Source: Rhodospirillales bacterium URHD0017 (lineage in GTDB: Bacteria; Pseudomonadota; Alphaproteobacteria; Reyranellales; Reyranellaceae). Taken from it: DNA of 64,000 nucleotides. The stretch is from NCBI GenBank assembly GCA_900110395.1, contig FODP01000004.1, positions 402,951 through 466,950 on the forward strand, in the 5' to 3' direction. The notes beneath the pieces are model-generated. The model had not been told where the DNA came from. It was given only the letters and a program-made list of their open reading frames with translations, and searched no databases. Of the stretch, positions 54,087 to 62,263 are shown in pieces (the first letter of the stretch is position 1; every line of letters begins with the position of its first letter). The position numbers and the translations under genes were made by a program.

Positions 54087-55265
54087 ATGAGGAGACTGAT
54101 ATCGGCGCTGCTGTTGTCGGCGATGGCGCTGCTGCCGGCGCTGACGACGGCCTGGGCGGCCGACAAGGTCAAGGTCGGGTTCCTGAGCACATTGTCGGGT
54201 CCTGGCGGGGCGCTCGGCATCGACATGCGCGACGCCTTCCTGCTGGCGGTGAAGCTGAATGGCGGCAAGCTCGGCGGATTGCCGGCCGACGTGAACGTCG
54301 TCGACGATCAGCAGAAGCCCGATGTCGCGCGCGAGGCGATCGAGCGCTTCACCAAACGCGACAACGTCGACCTGATCACCGGCATGGTGTTCTCCAACGT
54401 GCTGCTGCCGGTGATGCCCACGGTCCTCAACACCGGCACGATCTATCTCAGCACCAACACCGGTCCCGAGGACTACGCGGGCGACAAGTGCAATCCCAAC
54501 TTCTTCGCCGTGGCCTGGCAGAACGAGGACATTCCCGGCGCCATGGGCGAGGTGATGAACCAGCGTGGCCTGAAGAACGTCTACCTGATCGCCCCCAACT
54601 ATCCCGGCGGGCGCGAGACGCTGGCGGGCTTCAAGCGCTTCTACAAGGGCAAGATCGCCGACGAAGTCTACGTCAAGCTGGGCCAGCTCGACTTCGCGGC
54701 GGAAATCGCCAACATCCGCGCCGCCAAGCCCGACGCGGTGTTCTTCTTCCTGCCAGGCGGGATGGGCATCAACTTCGTCAAGCAGTACGTCGCGGCCGGC
54801 GCCGACAAGGACGCCAAGCTCTTCACGCCCGGCTTCTCCGCCGACGAGGACACGATCAAGGCGGTCGGCGAGCCGATGATCGGCATCCTCAACACCTCGC
54901 AATGGGCGGCCGATCTCGACAATCCGGCCAACAAGAAGTTCGTGGCCGAATTCCAGAAGGAATACGGGCGGCTGCCCACCATGTACGCCTCACAAGCCTA
55001 CGACGTGGCGCTGCTGGTCGACGCCGCGGTCAAGCAGATCGGCGGCAAGGTCGAGGACAAGGAGGCGCTGCGCAAGGCGCTGACCGAGGCCAAGTTCGAC
55101 GCCACGCGCGGCAAGTTCCGCTTCAACAAGAACAACTTCCCGATCCAGGACTACTACCTGCGTGAGGTCTACAAGGATGCCGGCGGCCGCATCACCAACA
55201 AGACCATCGGCAAGGTGTTCAGCGACTTCCACGACGTCCACGCCGAAAAGTGCAAGATGAAGTAA
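54087..55265 (+). CDS. LIV-type ABC transporter substrate-binding protein
   Basis: A 392-residue periplasmic binding protein with a signal peptide (MRRLISALLLSAMALLPALTTAWA). The mature chain has KVKVGFLSTLSGPGGALGIDMRDAFLLAVK, VNVVDDQQKPDVAREAIERF and DLITGMVFSNVLLPVMPTVL, typical of the family. AGAGGAGG lies upstream of the ATG at 54087. It is followed by the two permeases and two ATPases of a complete LIV-type system. Its position behind a Rieske dioxygenase suggests that the ligand is an aromatic acid such as a benzoate derivative rather than leucine; this is inference. Confidence 0.92.
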   Translation: MRRLISALLLSAMALLPALTTAWAADKVKVGFLSTLSGPGGALGIDMRDAFLLAVKLNGGKLGGLPADVNVVDDQQKPDVAREAIERFTKRDNVDLITGMVFSNVLLPVMPTVLNTGTIYLSTNTGPEDYAGDKCNPNFFAVAWQNEDIPGAMGEVMNQRGLKNVYLIAPNYPGGRETLAGFKRFYKGKIADEVYVKLGQLDFAAEIANIRAAKPDAVFFFLPGGMGINFVKQYVAAGADKDAKLFTPGFSADEDTIKAVGEPMIGILNTSQWAADLDNPANKKFVAEFQKEYGRLPTMYASQAYDVALLVDAAVKQIGGKVEDKEALRKALTEAKFDATRGKFRFNKNNFPIQDYYLREVYKDAGGRITNKTIGKVFSDFHDVHAEKCKMK

Positions 55266-55278
55266 GGCGCTGACCCTT

Positions 55279-55373
55279 CTGTCATCCTGAGCGCAGCGAA
55301 GGATCTCATGCCGATTGCGACCGACATGCTTGTTCAAATGCCATGAGGTCCTTCGCTGCGCTCAGGACGACAG
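55279..55373. repeat. Long hairpin with 32-base arms between binding protein and permease genes
   Basis: Bases 55279-55310 pair with 55342-55373 with only two mismatches, around a 31-base loop. The core of each arm is TCCTGAGCGCAGCGAAGGA or its complement. It starts 13 bases after the binding-protein stop and ends one base before the livH ATG. In transport operons such hairpins can stabilise the upstream message, giving more binding protein than permease. It may reduce access to the livH start. Confidence 0.8.
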
Positions 55374-55374
55374 T

Positions 55375-56292
55375 ATGCCTCTCTCCCTGATCGCCGAGCA
55401 GCTGCTGAACGGCCTGCAGCTCGGCCTGATGCTGTTCCTGCTGGCGGCAGGCCTCACGCTCGTGTTCGGCATCATGGACACGATCAACCTGGCGCACGGC
55501 TCGCTCTACATGATCGGTGCCTATATCGCGGCGTCGGTGATCGAAGCGTCGGGCTCGTTCCTGCTCGGCATCGCGGCGGCGATCGCCGGCACGGCGCTGG
55601 TGGGCGTGGCGCTCGAGATGGCGCTGTTGCGCCGGCTTTACCAGCGCTCGCATCTCTCGCAGGTGCTGGCGACTTTCGCCGTCATCCTGATCGCCAACGA
55701 GATCGTGCGCATGATCTGGGGCAGCCAGCCGATCCTGCTCAACATGCCATCCGCCCTGTCGGGCCCGGTCGAGCTTTTGGGCCTGCGCTATCCCGCCTAT
55801 CGTCTGGTGGTGATCGGCGTCGGCCTCATGACGGCGATACTGCTTTACCTGCTGGTGAACAGGACGCGCGCCGGCATGTGGGTACGCGCCGGCGCCTCGG
55901 ATCGCGAGATGGCCGAAGTGATGGGCGTCGACACGCGCCGGCTGTTCACCCTGGTGTTTGCGATCGGTGCGGCGCTCGCGGCCGTGGCAGGCGCATTGCT
56001 GGGGCCCTTGCTCGCGGTCCAGGTCGGCATGGGCGATAACATCCTGATCCTCGCCTTCGTCGTCATCACCATCGGCGGCATCGGTTCGATCCGCGGCGCG
56101 CTGCTGGCCTCGCTGCTGGTCGGGCTTTTGGACACCGCCGGTCGCGCCTTCTTGCCGTATCTCTTTCGCCAGATGTTCCCCGCCGTAATCGCGGCCGAGG
56201 CGGGGCCGGCCGTGGCCTCGATGCTGATCTATGTGCTGATGGCGGCGGTGCTCTATTTCCGGCCCACCGGGCTCTTTCCGGCGCGCGGCTGA
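55375..56292 (+). CDS. livH: Branched-chain amino acid ABC transporter permease (LivH type)
   Basis: A 305-residue inner-membrane permease with about eight hydrophobic segments, including QLLNGLQLGLMLFLLAAGLTLVFGIMDTINLAHGSLYMIGAY, the signature opening of LivH proteins. The cytoplasmic coupling loop is RTRAGMWVRAGASDREMAEVMGVDTRRLF. The ATG at 55375 comes directly after the hairpin repeat, so there is no normal ribosome binding site except within that arm. The stop overlaps the livM start (TGATG). Confidence 0.93.
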   Translation: MPLSLIAEQLLNGLQLGLMLFLLAAGLTLVFGIMDTINLAHGSLYMIGAYIAASVIEASGSFLLGIAAAIAGTALVGVALEMALLRRLYQRSHLSQVLATFAVILIANEIVRMIWGSQPILLNMPSALSGPVELLGLRYPAYRLVVIGVGLMTAILLYLLVNRTRAGMWVRAGASDREMAEVMGVDTRRLFTLVFAIGAALAAVAGALLGPLLAVQVGMGDNILILAFVVITIGGIGSIRGALLASLLVGLLDTAGRAFLPYLFRQMFPAVIAAEAGPAVASMLIYVLMAAVLYFRPTGLFPARG

Positions 56293-57236
56293 TGCGCAAC
56301 ACGCTTTACATCCCCTTGCAGCCCTGGCCGACGCTCGGTGTCGTCGCCGTGCTCGCGCTGCTGCCGCTCGCCGCAGCCACGCTCGGCCAACCGTTCTACG
56401 TGGTGTTCGCCACGCGCGTGCTGATCTATGCCCTGATCGCTACCAGCCTCAATCTCCTGATCGGCTATGGCGGCATGGTGAGCTTCGGCCATGCCGCGTT
56501 CGTCGGCGCCGGCGCTTACACGGTCGCGATGCTGATGCCGGCCGGCGTCGCCTCGGCGTGGCTGCTGTGGCCCGCGGCGCTGTTGGCTGGCGCGGGTTTC
56601 GCCTTCCTGGTTGGCGCGGTGAGCCTGCGCACCCGGGGTGTCTACTTCATCATGATCACGCTCGCCTTCGCGCAGATGGCCTACTACCTGGTGCTGTCGC
56701 TGCGCGTCCTGGGCAGCGACGACGGCTTGACCCTGGGCAACCGCCCATCGCTCGGCCTTGTCGATCTCAATCGCGACACGACCTTCTATTACGCGGCGCT
56801 TGCGGTCCTGCTGGCAGCGCTCGCCGGCATGCGCGCCTTGCTCAACGCGCCGTTGGGGCGTGCCCTGCACGGCATTCGCGACAACGAGACGCGCATGGAG
56901 GCGATCGGCTTTGCCACCTATCGCCTGAAGCTGCTCGTCTTCGTGATCGCCGGCGCTGCCGCGGGCCTGGGCGGCGGACTCCTGGTCAGCCTCAACGGCC
57001 TGGTCGGGCCCAACCTGCTGAACTGGACGCAGTCCGGCGTGCTGATGATCATGGTAATCCTGGGCGGCGCCGGCCGGCTGCTGGGCGGGGCGCTGGGCGC
57101 CGTCCTCTTGCTGGTTGTCGAGGAGGCGATCGCCGAGCACACGATCCATTGGCCGCTCGTCATCGGCGTGGTGCTGCTGGCCGTTGTGCTGTTCGCGCCG
57201 CAAGGATTGTCCGGCCTGATGCGGCGGCGGGCATGA
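56292..57236 (+). CDS. livM: Branched-chain amino acid ABC transporter permease (LivM type)
   Basis: A 314-residue permease. The family block LIATSLNLLIGYGGMVSFGHAAFVGAGAYTVAML is present near residues 40-80, and the coupling loop reads LGRALHGIRDNETRMEAIGFATYRLKLLVFVIAGAAAG. It ends in membrane helices and a short basic tail. It forms the permease heterodimer with LivH. It overlaps livH by one base upstream and livG by four bases downstream (ATGA). Confidence 0.93.
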   Translation: MRNTLYIPLQPWPTLGVVAVLALLPLAAATLGQPFYVVFATRVLIYALIATSLNLLIGYGGMVSFGHAAFVGAGAYTVAMLMPAGVASAWLLWPAALLAGAGFAFLVGAVSLRTRGVYFIMITLAFAQMAYYLVLSLRVLGSDDGLTLGNRPSLGLVDLNRDTTFYYAALAVLLAALAGMRALLNAPLGRALHGIRDNETRMEAIGFATYRLKLLVFVIAGAAAGLGGGLLVSLNGLVGPNLLNWTQSGVLMIMVILGGAGRLLGGALGAVLLLVVEEAIAEHTIHWPLVIGVVLLAVVLFAPQGLSGLMRRRA

Positions 57237-57946
57237 CGATGCTCAGCGTCAGGGGGCTGCACAAGCATTTCGGCGGCGTGCTGGCGGTCGACGATGTCGG
57301 CCTGGAGCTGGCCGAGGGCGAGCTGCATGCCGTCATCGGACCGAACGGTGCCGGAAAGACGACGCTGGTCCATCTGCTGTCCGGTGCGCTCAAGCCCGAC
57401 GCCGGCGTGATTGTGCTCGATGGACGCGACGTCACCCGCCTTGCCATGCATCGACGCGTGCGGCTGGGGCTTGCGCGCTCCTATCAGATCACCAGCGTGT
57501 TCCCGCACTTCACGGTGCTGGAGAACCTGGCCCTCGCCGTCCAGGGAGCGACCGGTCACGACGACCGCGACCGCGCGCGCGCCGAGCTCGGTGCCGTCGG
57601 GCTCGGCGCGCGCGCCGACGACCTTGCCGGCGCGCTGGCGCATGGCGAGCGGCGGCGGCTCGAGCTTGGCCTCGCGCTGTCGACCGGCGCACCCCTCCTG
57701 CTGCTCGACGAACCGATGGCGGGCATGGGGCCTGAGGAAACGGCCCGCATCGTGGATCTGCTCTCGGCGCTCAAGCGCAAGCGGACCATCCTGCTGGTCG
57801 AGCACGACATGGATGCCGTGTTCCGGCTCGCCGACCGCATCACGACCCTGGTCGACGGGCGCGTCATCGCCAGCGGAACGCCCGACGAGATCCGCCGTCA
57901 TCCCGAGGTGCGCAGGGCGTACCTCGGCGAGGACGGGCCGCGGTGA
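57233..57946 (+). CDS. livG: Branched-chain amino acid ABC transporter ATP-binding protein (LivG type)
   Basis: A 237-residue ATPase with Walker A GPNGAGKTT, a LARSYQITSVFPHFTVLENL stretch typical of LivG, Walker B LLLLDEPMAGM and the H-loop LLVEHDMD. The ABC signature is altered: the usual LSGGE reads as LAHGERRRLELGLAL, a known variation in this group. The start at 57233 overlaps the livM stop; a second ATG at 57239 is in frame. It pairs with LivF below the membrane. Confidence 0.92.
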   Translation: MTMLSVRGLHKHFGGVLAVDDVGLELAEGELHAVIGPNGAGKTTLVHLLSGALKPDAGVIVLDGRDVTRLAMHRRVRLGLARSYQITSVFPHFTVLENLALAVQGATGHDDRDRARAELGAVGLGARADDLAGALAHGERRRLELGLALSTGAPLLLLDEPMAGMGPEETARIVDLLSALKRKRTILLVEHDMDAVFRLADRITTLVDGRVIASGTPDEIRRHPEVRRAYLGEDGPR

Positions 57947-58650
57947 CGGCGCTGCTCGAGATCGAGGGCGTGCAGGCAGGCTACGGCACGCTGCCGGTCC
58001 TGTTCGGCGTCGACCTCGCGATCAAGCCGGGCGAGGCGGTGACGCTGCTCGGCCGCAACGGCATGGGCAAGACCACGACCGTGCGCTGCATCGTCGGGCT
58101 GTTGAAGCCGACCTCCGGCATGATCCGCTTCGAGGGCCGGCGCATCGATGGATGGACGGCGGACCGCATCGGCCGTGCCGGCATCGCGCTCGTTCCCGAA
58201 GGCGGGCGCATCTTCCCCAATCTCAGCGTGCGCGAGAATCTGATCGCCTTCGCCGCCAACCGCGGCGCCGCCACGCCGTGGACGCTCGAGCGCATCTACA
58301 CCCTGTTTCCGCGTCTCGCGGAGCGCGCCGACAACATGGGCTCGCAGCTTTCCGGGGGCGAGCAGCAGATGCTGGCGATCGGCCGTGCCCTGATGACCAA
58401 CCCAAAGCTCCTCATCCTCGATGAGGCGACGGAAGGCCTGGCGCCGCTGCTGCGCGAAGAGATCTGGCGCGTGCTCGCCGAGCTGCGCCGCACCGGTCTC
58501 GCCATTCTGGCGATCGACAAGTATGTCGACCGTCTGGTGACGCTGGCCGAGCACCACACCATCCTGGAGCGCGGGCGGGTGGCCTGGACCGGCGCCTCGG
58601 CCGAACTCGCCGCCGACCGCAGCCTGTGGGAGCGCTATGTCGGCGTCTAG
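57943..58650 (+). CDS. livF: Branched-chain amino acid ABC transporter ATP-binding protein (LivF type)
   Basis: A 235-residue ATPase. Walker A is GRNGMGKTT, the LivF-typical GIALVPEGGRIFPNLSVRENL follows, the signature is LSGGEQQMLAIGRAL, and Walker B is LLILDEATEGLAP. A GTG start at 57943 overlaps the livG stop (GTGA). This closes the transporter operon of five genes from 54087. Confidence 0.93.
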   Translation: MTALLEIEGVQAGYGTLPVLFGVDLAIKPGEAVTLLGRNGMGKTTTVRCIVGLLKPTSGMIRFEGRRIDGWTADRIGRAGIALVPEGGRIFPNLSVRENLIAFAANRGAATPWTLERIYTLFPRLAERADNMGSQLSGGEQQMLAIGRALMTNPKLLILDEATEGLAPLLREEIWRVLAELRRTGLAILAIDKYVDRLVTLAEHHTILERGRVAWTGASAELAADRSLWERYVGV

Positions 58651-58657
58651 GGAACGA

Positions 58658-59095
58658 CTACCCCATCGGATAGTCGTAGCGGATGAAGCCCGCGAAGCGC
58701 GCGACCTTGTCGTAGAGGCCGCGGGCGCGGACATTGTGCTGCTGTGTCAGCCAGTAGTAGCGCGGGTAGCCATGCGCCCGCGCCTCGGCCGCGACTGCCT
58801 CGATCAACAGCCGGGCAGCGCCCTGCCCGCGCACCGCCTCGTCGACGAACAGGTCGGCCAGGTAGCAGACCCGGTCGACCCAGACGCTGGTGTGGAAGAG
58901 ATAGTGGGCGATGCCGACGACGCGGCCGTCGAGGCGCGCCGCGAGGCCATGCAGCTCCTTCGCCTCCATCAGGCGCCGCCAGACGTGATCGTACGTCGCG
59001 TCGGGCATCACCCGCTCGTAGAAGGTGTTGTAGCCGACCGCGAGCGGCTGCCAGGCCTGGCGGTCATTTTCGCGAAGGGGCGTGATCTCGATCAT
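58658..59095 (-). CDS. GNAT family N-acetyltransferase
   Basis: A 145-residue acetyltransferase. The N-terminal strand is IEITPLRENDRQAWQPLAVGY, and the acetyl-CoA-binding block reads CYLADLFVDEAVRGQGAARLLIEAVAAEARAHG (Q/R-x-x-G-x-G/A form). It is followed by RYYWLTQQHNVRARGLYDKVA. The substrate is unknown. The ATG at 59095 directly begins the fold; another in-frame ATG at 59104 lies three codons upstream. It converges with livF, the stops being seven bases apart. Confidence 0.87.
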   Translation of the reverse strand: MIEITPLRENDRQAWQPLAVGYNTFYERVMPDATYDHVWRRLMEAKELHGLAARLDGRVVGIAHYLFHTSVWVDRVCYLADLFVDEAVRGQGAARLLIEAVAAEARAHGYPRYYWLTQQHNVRARGLYDKVARFAGFIRYDYPMG

Positions 59096-59117
59096 GCCCC
59101 GCATGTAACGCGGCCGG

Positions 59118-59474
59118 TCAGAACTCCACCAGCGTCTTGAAGCCGCCATAGGCCATGCGCTTCATGTCGAACGGCATCTCCTTGGGCATGCCCTCGAACA
59201 GGCGCTTGTCCTTCATCACCTTGGCATTGACCTTGTCGCGATGGGCACGCGACTTGTAGACGATGTAGGAGAACACCACCGTCTCGCCGGCCTTGGTCCT
59301 GGCGAGCTTGGGGAACGGCAGGCCCATCTTCACCTTGAGGTCGTCGCCCACGCATTCGCGGTAGTCGAGCGCGCCGTGATCCTTCCACACCGTGGCGGCA
59401 CGGGTCGCCATCTTCTTGTAGATCGCGAGCTTCTTCTTCGGCACGACCAGGACGAAGCCATCGACATAGGACAC
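59118..59474 (-). CDS. DUF1428 domain protein
   Basis: A 118-residue protein of the DUF1428 family, small alpha+beta proteins resembling dimeric alpha/beta barrel domains. Typical segments are YVDGFVLVVPKKKLAIYKKMA, WKDHGALDYRECVGDDLKVK, TVVFSYIVYKSRAHRDKVNAKVM and FDMKRMAYGGFKTLVEF. A GTG start at 59474 follows TAGGAGCAGCACC. A sharp inverted repeat 15 bases upstream of the start looks like a repressor site. Confidence 0.88.
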   Translation of the reverse strand: MSYVDGFVLVVPKKKLAIYKKMATRAATVWKDHGALDYRECVGDDLKVKMGLPFPKLARTKAGETVVFSYIVYKSRAHRDKVNAKVMKDKRLFEGMPKEMPFDMKRMAYGGFKTLVEF

Positions 59475-59488
59475 GGTGCTGCTCCTAA

Positions 59489-59510
59489 CGCTTAACCCGA
59501 TAGTTAAGCG
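59489..59510. promoter_or_regulatory. Perfect inverted repeat upstream of the DUF1428 gene, candidate operator
   Basis: CGCTTAAC and GTTAAGCG are exact complements separated by CCGATA, 15 bases before the GTG start on the minus strand. The core TTAAC-N6-GTTAA is AT-rich in an otherwise GC-rich setting and has the size of an ArsR-type or similar winged-helix operator. No regulator gene is adjacent, so the binding protein is unknown. Confidence 0.5.
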
Positions 59511-59645
59511 ATACGGAATCGCACATCATGTGTCAATCGGCGAGGGCTACTTCGACCCGCCCGGCGGAGCGATCCAGCTCGTCATGCCCTGACGCTTCGG
59601 CCTGCGCCGCAACGATGGGCATCGGCGGCATTGCATGATCGGCCG

Positions 59646-60898
59646 ATGAACGCATCGACCGATTTCTTCGGATGGCGGGTCGTCGGCGGCGCCTTCGTGC
59701 TCGCCGTCTTCGGCTGGGGCATGGGCTTCTACGGCCCGCCGGTCTACCTCCATGCCGTGCAGGAGGCGCGGCAATGGTCGGTCGTGCTGGTCTCCGCCGC
59801 CGTCACCTTGCATTTCCTGGTCGGCGCCGTCGTGGTCGCCAACCTGCCCGCGCTCTACCGGCGGTTCGGCCTGCCCGCCGTCACCAAGACCGGAGCGCTG
59901 CTGCTGGGCGTCGGCGTGATCGGCTGGGCGGTGGCGCGAGAGCCGTGGCAGCTCCTGCTGGCGACGCTGCCGAGCGGCGCGGGCTGGGTGGCCATGGGGG
60001 CCGCCGCCGTCAACGCCATCATCGCGCCGTGGTTCATCCACAAGCGGCCGGCAGCGCTCTCGCTGGCCTACAACGGCGCCAGCATCGGCGGCGTGGTCTT
60101 CTCGCCCCTCTGGGTCGCCGCCATCGCTGGCTCGATTTCCCCGTCGCCGCGACGATCATCGGCGCCGCCATGCTGGTGGCGGTGTGGCTGCTGTCCGACC
60201 TCGTCTTCTCGCGCACACCAGGCAGCATGGGCCAGACGCCCGACGGCGAGCCCGCAAGCGCGGCGCCCGCGACGACCGCGTCGGCACGGTCTTTGCCAGG
60301 AGGCCTGCTCTGGCGCGACCATGCCTTCCTGACGCTGGCGGCGGCGATGGCCCTCGGGCTGTTTGCCCAGATCGGCCTGATCGCCCATCTCTTCTCCCTG
60401 CTGGTGCCGGCGCTCGGCGAACAGACCGCGGGCATCGTCATGGGGCTGGCGACGGCAAGCGCGATCGCCGGCCGCACCGCCGTCGGATGGCTGATGCCGG
60501 CCGGCAGCGACCGCCGCCTGTTCGCCTGTGCCAGCCATGTCGTACAGATCGCGGGCTCGCTCGCCCTGATCTTCGCCGGCAGCGGGAACGTTGTCCTGCT
60601 GGTCGCGGGCGTGCTGCTGTTCGGCGCCGGCATCGGCAATACGACGTCGCTGCCGCCGCTGATCGCCCAGGTCGAGTTCACCCGCACCGATGCCCAGCGC
60701 GTGGTGCCGCTGATCGTCGCCATCGGCCAGGGCACCTACGCCTTCGCACCGGCCGCCTTCGGTGCCTTGCGCTCGCTCTCGATCCACGAGACGGCAGCCG
60801 TGGCCGTCGCAGCGGCGATCATCCAGGGGCTGGCGGTCGCGGCCTTCCTCGCCGGACGGCGCCGGATGGCATCGCTAGCCGCGCGTGTCGCCCCCTAG
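59646..60898 (+). pseudogene. MFS transporter, interrupted by a one-base frameshift
   Basis: The first part (59646 to about 60127) encodes FFGWRVVGGAFVLAVFGWGMGFYGPPVYLHAV and further membrane helices of a major facilitator transporter, as far as FSPLWVAAIA. The rest (RWLDFPVAATIIGAAMLVAVWLL to FLAGRRRMASLA, stop 60898) is in the next frame. Adding one base near 60127 restores a single protein of about 417 residues with twelve helices, the normal MFS size. In the uncorrected sequence the first frame ends at 60332 with an unrelated tail. Either a recent mutation or a base-calling error could explain this. The 3' end overlaps the convergent LysR gene by 24 bases. Confidence 0.75.
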
Positions 60899-61774
60899 CA
60901 CCGGCAAGGCCTTGAGCCGCTTGGCCGCGAAGTCGACGAAGGCATCGATCTTGGGGGCACGATGGGCGCGGCCCTTGGTGACGAGGTGCACTGGCAGCGG
61001 CGGCGCCTCCCAGGCCTGCAGCAGGCGCACCAGCTTGCCCGAGGCCAGCTCGTCAGCCACCTGGTAGGACAGGAGCTGGGCCACGCCGCGACCGTCGCGC
61101 GCGGCGCGCAGGCGGGTTTCCACGTCGTCGACGCGCAGCCGTCCCATCAGGCGCGGCGCGGTACGGAGGCCCGCGAAGCTCCACTCCCTGTTGCCGCGCA
61201 GGGTCCCCAGGATCGCCTCGTGACGCACCAGGTCGCCCGGCGTGCGCGGCAGGCCGCGGCGCTTGAGATAGGCCGGGCTCGCCACCCACAGCCGCCGCAC
61301 ATGGCCGACCAGGCGTGCCGACAGAGTCGAATCGGCCAGCGGGCCGATGCGCAGGGCGACGTCGATGCCCTCGTCTATCAGGTCGATGTTGCGGTCGTTC
61401 AGCAGCAGCTCGACTTCGACGCCGGCTTGGGCATCGAGGAAGCGCGCCACGACCGGTGCAACGTGTCGTCGGCCGAACTGCACCGGCGCGGTGATCCTGA
61501 GGAGGCCGCGCACCGGCGCCTCGCGCGCCCCGGCGGTCGCCGCCTCGTAGTCGGCCGTGAGGCTGCGCGCCCGGTCGTAGAAGGCGCGGCCGGCCTCGGT
61601 CGGCGCCAGCCGGCGCGTCGTGCGGTCGACCAGCCGCACGCCGAGGCGATCTTCCAGGGCCGCCAAGGCACGCGTGACCGCCGGCGGCGAACGGCGCAAT
61701 CGCGCGGCGGCGCGCGCCAGGCTGCCCTCCTCGACGATGCGCACGAAGATCGCCAGCTCGTCCAGTCGGTCCAT
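60875..61774 (-). CDS. LysR family transcriptional regulator
   Basis: A 299-residue regulator. The N-terminal winged helix-turn-helix is MDRLDELAIFVRIVEEGSLARAAARLRRSPPAVTRALAALEDRLGVRLVDRTTRRLAPTEAG in outline. The C-terminal co-inducer domain begins VRGLLRITAPVQFGRRHVAPVVARFL, a layout close to the many DhcR/CrgA-type LysR regulators. The ATG at 61774 begins the HTH; the longer frame to 61969 is not supported. It is divergent from a GFA-family gene, with a palindrome between. Confidence 0.92.
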   Translation of the reverse strand: MDRLDELAIFVRIVEEGSLARAAARLRRSPPAVTRALAALEDRLGVRLVDRTTRRLAPTEAGRAFYDRARSLTADYEAATAGAREAPVRGLLRITAPVQFGRRHVAPVVARFLDAQAGVEVELLLNDRNIDLIDEGIDVALRIGPLADSTLSARLVGHVRRLWVASPAYLKRRGLPRTPGDLVRHEAILGTLRGNREWSFAGLRTAPRLMGRLRVDDVETRLRAARDGRGVAQLLSYQVADELASGKLVRLLQAWEAPPLPVHLVTKGRAHRAPKIDAFVDFAAKRLKALPVLGGDTRG

Positions 61775-61781
61775 TGCATTA

Positions 61782-61795
61782 TTCCATAAATGGAA
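61782..61795. promoter_or_regulatory. Short palindrome between LysR and GFA genes, candidate LysR-box
   Basis: TTCCAT-AA-ATGGAA is a perfect inverted repeat located 8 bases upstream of the LysR start codon. LysR proteins bind imperfect palindromes near their own divergent promoters, so the location fits. The spacing is tighter than the usual T-N11-A box. Confidence 0.4.
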
Positions 61796-61867
61796 AGAGT
61801 GATTTCTACATTGATGATGTTCCCGAGACAATCGATGCGGCCTACCTTGAAAGCGACGGAGGACATC

Positions 61868-62263
61868 ATGCTGACCGGAAGCTGCCTGTGCGGCGCCGTG
61901 GCCTACGAGGCCGACGCCGCTGTCGATCGCATCGTCCATTGCCACTGCCAGACCTGCCGCAAGACCCACGGCACGGCCTTCTCATCGGTCACGGCGGTGC
62001 CGCGCGAAAAATTCCGCTGGACCCGCGGCGCGGATCGCCTCGGCGCCATCGAATCCTCGCCCGGCAAGTTCCGCCGTTTCTGCACCAACTGCGGCTCGCA
62101 CATCATGGCCGAGCGCGTGGCCCAGCCCGTGGTGCTGCTGCGGCTGGGCTGCCTCGACACGCCGGTCAGCGATCGCCCGCAGGTCCATATCTGGCGATCC
62201 GACGCCGCTCCCTGGTACGACCCCAAGCAGTCGTTTCCCGAGAAGCCCGAGGGACTCACATGA
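61868..62263 (+). CDS. GFA family (glutathione-dependent formaldehyde-activating enzyme-like) protein
   Basis: A 131-residue zinc-binding protein. Two zinc sites are visible: SCLCGAV (Cys6, Cys8) with the CTNCGSH motif near 75-81, and HCHCQTCRKTHG (Cys25, Cys27, Cys30). This is the GFA/Mss4-like fold. The GFA name covers many proteins whose activity is unproven. GGAGG lies 7 bases before the ATG at 61868. Its TGA overlaps the next ATG (ATGA). Confidence 0.88.
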   Translation: MLTGSCLCGAVAYEADAAVDRIVHCHCQTCRKTHGTAFSSVTAVPREKFRWTRGADRLGAIESSPGKFRRFCTNCGSHIMAERVAQPVVLLRLGCLDTPVSDRPQVHIWRSDAAPWYDPKQSFPEKPEGLT

